A stretch of 47,635 nucleotides of DNA. It comes from Cyclobacteriaceae bacterium (GTDB lineage Bacteria; Bacteroidota; Bacteroidia; Cytophagales; Cyclobacteriaceae). Position numbers and translations under genes: made by a program. Positions 44,693 through 47,635 of this stretch are shown here, piece by piece; position 1 is the stretch's first letter, and every line of letters starts with the position of its first letter. The stretch lies in contig JAFIEW010000017.1 in the NCBI GenBank assembly GCA_020832375.1, positions 1 through 47,635 of the forward strand. The letters are read 5' to 3'. The notes beneath the pieces are model-generated. The model made no database searches. It was not told the DNA's origin and saw only the letters and a list, made by a program, of their open reading frames with translations.

Positions 44693-47247
44693 ATAAGACT
44701 TTACTTTCCATTATTATAATTTTTAGTGTGTTTACCCTAAAAGCACAAAACAGTGGGAGTTGGTTTCATCCAAACGCACATCAACAACTCATCAGTGAGA
44801 TCGATGTGAGCCCTCGCTTCGATGTGGTAGCTTCCACCAGTCTTGATGGTACGATCAAACTGTGGAATTTAAAAAGTGGGGTAGAAGATGAAACGTTTCC
44901 TTTAGGTAACTTCAAAGTGTTTTCTCTCGCTTATGATCCACTAGACGACTTCATGGCCTATGGCAATGATCGATATGAAGTCGTTTTGCTAGATGCACAG
45001 AGAAGGGCTGTGAATCAACGACTGAAAGGTCACGGTCGAAACATCACCAATGTAGCTTATAGTCCAGACGGAAAACATATTGCGTCTGTAGGGCAAGATA
45101 GTAAACTTATAGTTTGGGAGCTGGATAGTTATAAAAAGATCCATGACTGGGTTCATATCAACCCATTACTTGCTTTGGCATGGCACCCTAATAATACTGA
45201 GATTGTTGTTGGCGGCAATGGTAAGAAAATACATGTTTATGACATTGGAGAGGGCCAGCGGACGCGCATCTATTATGGACATCAAGGCCGTATCACCAGC
45301 CTCGCTTACAGTGCAGATGGTAAAATACTGGCAAGCGGTGGAACAGATAGGAAATTACTATTATGGGATGTGGAAACGGGAGATTTCATACATCGGTTTG
45401 ACGATCATAATGCAATTATCAACAGTATTGCTTTTGATCCCGCTTCCATGTTTCTAGCTACTGTCAGTAATGATAAGATGTTGCGCATTTACGATGCTGA
45501 AAAGCAACTGTTACTTGCTGAAAGAGATTTAGGTATGGGGGAGTTAACCGCTGTCACTTTTAGTCCGCATAACCCTATGATTTTGGTGGGTAGTGCAAAA
45601 GGCGGGCTTCGCGCTTTATCCATAGATCAAGTTATAAAAGGATCAATTGATAGTCAGGATTTTGTAAGACCAAGTCAACCCATACAATTGAGCGTAGAGA
45701 ACATTACTTTTTCCAACCAACATGGGCAGCCTTATATTGAGGGTAAAGAAAAAGGGATTCTATCTTTTGATCTAGTAAACGCCAGTAGAGAGGCAGCTCA
45801 AGGCATGCACGTGAGTTTACAGCAGCTCAACAATATCAACGGATTAAGCTTTGATAAAATGCTTCAAATAGGGAGAGTACCTGCCAATGAAAGGAAGAAA
45901 ATTGAGATCCCTTTTTATGCCAATGAGCAACTGCCTGAAGGCTCTGCAAACTTTGTGCTCTCCTTTGAAGAAGCCTTTGGCTTTGAACCGAGTCCGATAG
46001 AAGTGAGTATTCGCTTGAGGGAATTTAGAAGTCCTGATGTACAAATAGTAGACTATTCATTCACCAATGAAAGAGGGGGTGCTCTTGAATTGGGTAGTAC
46101 AGCAAGCTTGCAGATGATCATTCAAAACTTAGGTCAAGGAAATGCAGACTCTGTTCGTTTTGCTACTAAATTACCCGATAATATCTTTCCAGCTTCTGAA
46201 ACAAATTTCTTCATTGGAAGCTTAGGCCCAGGGCAAAGTAGAGAGGTCCGTTTTGACTTCTTTACAAATCGTAGATATAGCCAGCCTGAAATTGAGATTG
46301 GAATCGAACTGCAAGAAAAGTTTAAACAATATGCGCAACCTATCGTTGCTAAGGCCGCTGTCAACCAAGAGCTCGCCGCTAGAAGAAGTATAAGTTTCGG
46401 AGATAATATCCAAAATAGAGAAGATATAAAGATCAGTAAGGCTCAAATTTATAGTGCGGTAGATCGTAATATTCCTCAATCTGCCAACATCTTTCATAAC
46501 CGATATGCTTTAGTAATTGGAAATGAGGACTACTCCTCTGTATCAAGAAATGCTGGTGATGTGCCTTATGCAGCTCATGATGCGAGAATTTTTGCCTTAT
46601 ATGCTCATCATACATTAGGTATACCCAAGGATCAGGTCTTTCTCTCCATCAACGCTACTGCAGGTGAGATGAGAAGGGAAATTAACCTACTTCAAAACAT
46701 CATTAAACAATTAGATGGTAGAGCCGAAGTTTTTGTTTTTTATGCTGGGCATGGATACCCTGACCCTGCAAGCGAGAAAGCTTATCTAATGCCAGTAGAT
46801 GCAGCACCTGGTTTTTTAGAAAGCACCGCCATAGGGCTTTCTGATTTTTATCAATCATTAAGTAAATATCCCTCGCAAAATGTTACCGTTTTTCTAGATG
46901 CGTGTTTCTCGGGCGGTGCCAGAGAAGAGCCGCTAGTTGCGGCAAGGAATGTACGGATAGAGCCGAAGTCTGACTTTGTTCCTGAAAACTTAGTGGTCTT
47001 TTCTGCATCTCAAGGTGATCAACAGGCTTTTGCTTACGATGAAGAAGGTCATGGTTTGTTTACTTTTTTCTTGCTTCAAAAGCTACAGGAAACAAAAGGT
47101 CAAATTGATTATTCAGGTATGGCTAGCTTTTTAAGAGAGCGAGTCTCTTTACGAGCACTTAAGCTTCACCGTAATGTGCAAAACCCTAATATACTCTACG
47201 GCCCCGCTGTAGAAGATGCTTGGGGCGAGTTCCGCTTTCTATATTAA
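44689..47247 (+). CDS. Exported WD40-repeat protein with C-terminal caspase domain
   Basis: The protein has 852 residues and starts at GTG 44689, overlapping the previous stop. A signal peptide (about 1-19, MNKTLLSIIIIFSVFTLKAQ) means it is exported. Six to seven WD40 repeats span about 25-310 (YSPDGKHIASVGQDSKLIVWEL and YSADGKILASGGTDRKLLLWDV). A middle region (about 330-560) has two CARDB/Ig-like segments. The C-terminal caspase domain (about 600-850) has the opening RYALVIGNEDY, the catalytic H688 in YAGHGYP and C739 in LDACFSGG, so the dyad is complete. The protease should cut after a basic or acidic residue that cannot be read from sequence. WD40-caspase proteins are usually described as cytoplasmic; export makes this one unusual. 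It ends the operon. Confidence 0.9.
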   Translation: MNKTLLSIIIIFSVFTLKAQNSGSWFHPNAHQQLISEIDVSPRFDVVASTSLDGTIKLWNLKSGVEDETFPLGNFKVFSLAYDPLDDFMAYGNDRYEVVLLDAQRRAVNQRLKGHGRNITNVAYSPDGKHIASVGQDSKLIVWELDSYKKIHDWVHINPLLALAWHPNNTEIVVGGNGKKIHVYDIGEGQRTRIYYGHQGRITSLAYSADGKILASGGTDRKLLLWDVETGDFIHRFDDHNAIINSIAFDPASMFLATVSNDKMLRIYDAEKQLLLAERDLGMGELTAVTFSPHNPMILVGSAKGGLRALSIDQVIKGSIDSQDFVRPSQPIQLSVENITFSNQHGQPYIEGKEKGILSFDLVNASREAAQGMHVSLQQLNNINGLSFDKMLQIGRVPANERKKIEIPFYANEQLPEGSANFVLSFEEAFGFEPSPIEVSIRLREFRSPDVQIVDYSFTNERGGALELGSTASLQMIIQNLGQGNADSVRFATKLPDNIFPASETNFFIGSLGPGQSREVRFDFFTNRRYSQPEIEIGIELQEKFKQYAQPIVAKAAVNQELAARRSISFGDNIQNREDIKISKAQIYSAVDRNIPQSANIFHNRYALVIGNEDYSSVSRNAGDVPYAAHDARIFALYAHHTLGIPKDQVFLSINATAGEMRREINLLQNIIKQLDGRAEVFVFYAGHGYPDPASEKAYLMPVDAAPGFLESTAIGLSDFYQSLSKYPSQNVTVFLDACFSGGAREEPLVAARNVRIEPKSDFVPENLVVFSASQGDQQAFAYDEEGHGLFTFFLLQKLQETKGQIDYSGMASFLRERVSLRALKLHRNVQNPNILYGPAVEDAWGEFRFLY

Positions 47248-47635
47248 ATTCATCTGAGTGATTTCCTGATGCTTGTAAAAAGGCTATTATACAATTTATG
47301 CTATTCTAAGTTGCTTGATCAATGAAGGTTAAGTCTAGTATCTTTAATCCAGAATAAGCATTAGAAATTCTATTCCGAGCGCAAACTGCTTCAAAATCAA
47401 TCGCTTCGTTGTATTTATCGCCTTCACCATAGCTGTGCTATGCCTCAGTCGCTAAATATTTGATTTTATTGCATTTTGTACTCTCATTACGAACTCTAAC
47501 GCATAATTCGGGCTTAATCAATAAGCAAAGCTTCAACCAATGATGATTTGTTAAAAAAAGCTAAGTATTTTACTTTTGTTTATCATTGTTGTCCGGTAAA
47601 AGTACGTTTTCAATATTTATATTATTATAGCTCAT
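47248..47635. other. Intergenic region with the second palindromic repeat
   Basis: From the caspase stop to the window end there is no gene that I can support. It contains palindromic repeat copy B (47345-47517). No clear terminator was seen directly after the caspase gene, so the repeat hairpin itself might help end transcription. Confidence 0.5.
47345..47517. repeat. Palindromic dispersed repeat, copy B (~173 bp)
   Basis: The same element as at 40635-40808 and in the same orientation. Shared blocks include GCATTAGAA, TTCTATTCCGAGC, CTTCAAAATCAA, CGCCTTCACCATAG, CTATGCC, CTAACGCATAAT and CGGG. About 80-85% of positions agree by eye, with a one-base indel. It is also self-complementary, with centre CATAG-CTGTG-CTATG. 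Several arm changes are compensatory in style: CGGCA becomes CTGTG in the loop while both flanks stay paired. This suggests that the folded form matters. Confidence 0.8.

Overview
The window looks like part of a chromosome from a Bacteroidota bacterium, most likely of the Cytophagales or a close relative. The evidence is: (i) two proteins ending in type IX secretion (T9SS) sorting domains, at 3022 and 28374; (ii) several upstream regions with the Bacteroidota -7 promoter element TAnnTTTG, clearest before spoT, upp, nfeD and the VWA gene; (iii) the long, insert-containing form of IspG; (iv) AT-rich DNA with few strong Shine-Dalgarno sites; (v) families common in this phylum, such as DUF3109 and large AsmA-like proteins. 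No rRNA, tRNA, CRISPR array, phage or plasmid genes were found.

Layout. 1-1624 has no gene I can support. 1625-8492 (all +): c-type cytochrome, MarC-like membrane protein, a tiny T9SS-tagged protein, polA, then upp with a Na+/Ca2+ exchanger. 9377-11660 (-): helix-hairpin-helix protein and lpdA. 12169: fabG (+). 13009-14301 (-): a PD-(D/E)XK transposase/Rpn-like nuclease gene whose 3' third has been tandemly duplicated. 14678-17244 (+): VWA-domain membrane protein and small lipoprotein. 17245: kdsB (-). 18203: DUF3109 (+). 18906-22142: giant AsmA-like protein (-). 22923-24417: nfeD-floA (+). 24612-26850: ispG plus a small membrane protein (+). 26859: hemH (-). 28374-31760: large T9SS cargo protein (-). 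32057-35023: CPA2-type antiporter and prmC (+). 35089-37929 (-): SpoIIE-type phosphatase, STAS protein and anti-sigma-type kinase, with spoT upstream (38102-40345). 40919-42997: S9 peptidase (-). 43275-47247 (+): two lipoproteins and an exported WD40-caspase protein.

How they fit together. Most genes are core metabolism: DNA repair, pyrimidine salvage, fatty acid synthesis, isoprenoids, heme, Kdo/LPS and translation termination. Two parts look like specialised systems. One is a complete partner-switching signalling module (phosphatase, STAS antagonist, kinase) beside the stringent-response enzyme and without a sigma factor gene. The other is a three-gene envelope cassette: LPP20-like lipoprotein, LPP20/DUF4384-like lipoprotein and an exported WD40-caspase. 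Together with the divergent S9 peptidase it is bracketed by two direct copies of a ~173-bp palindromic repeat. A perfect 17-bp self-complementary tandem repeat lies just upstream of the cassette. These are the most promising leads for something undescribed. All positions come from reading the sequence; family names rest on recognised motifs, not on a database search.
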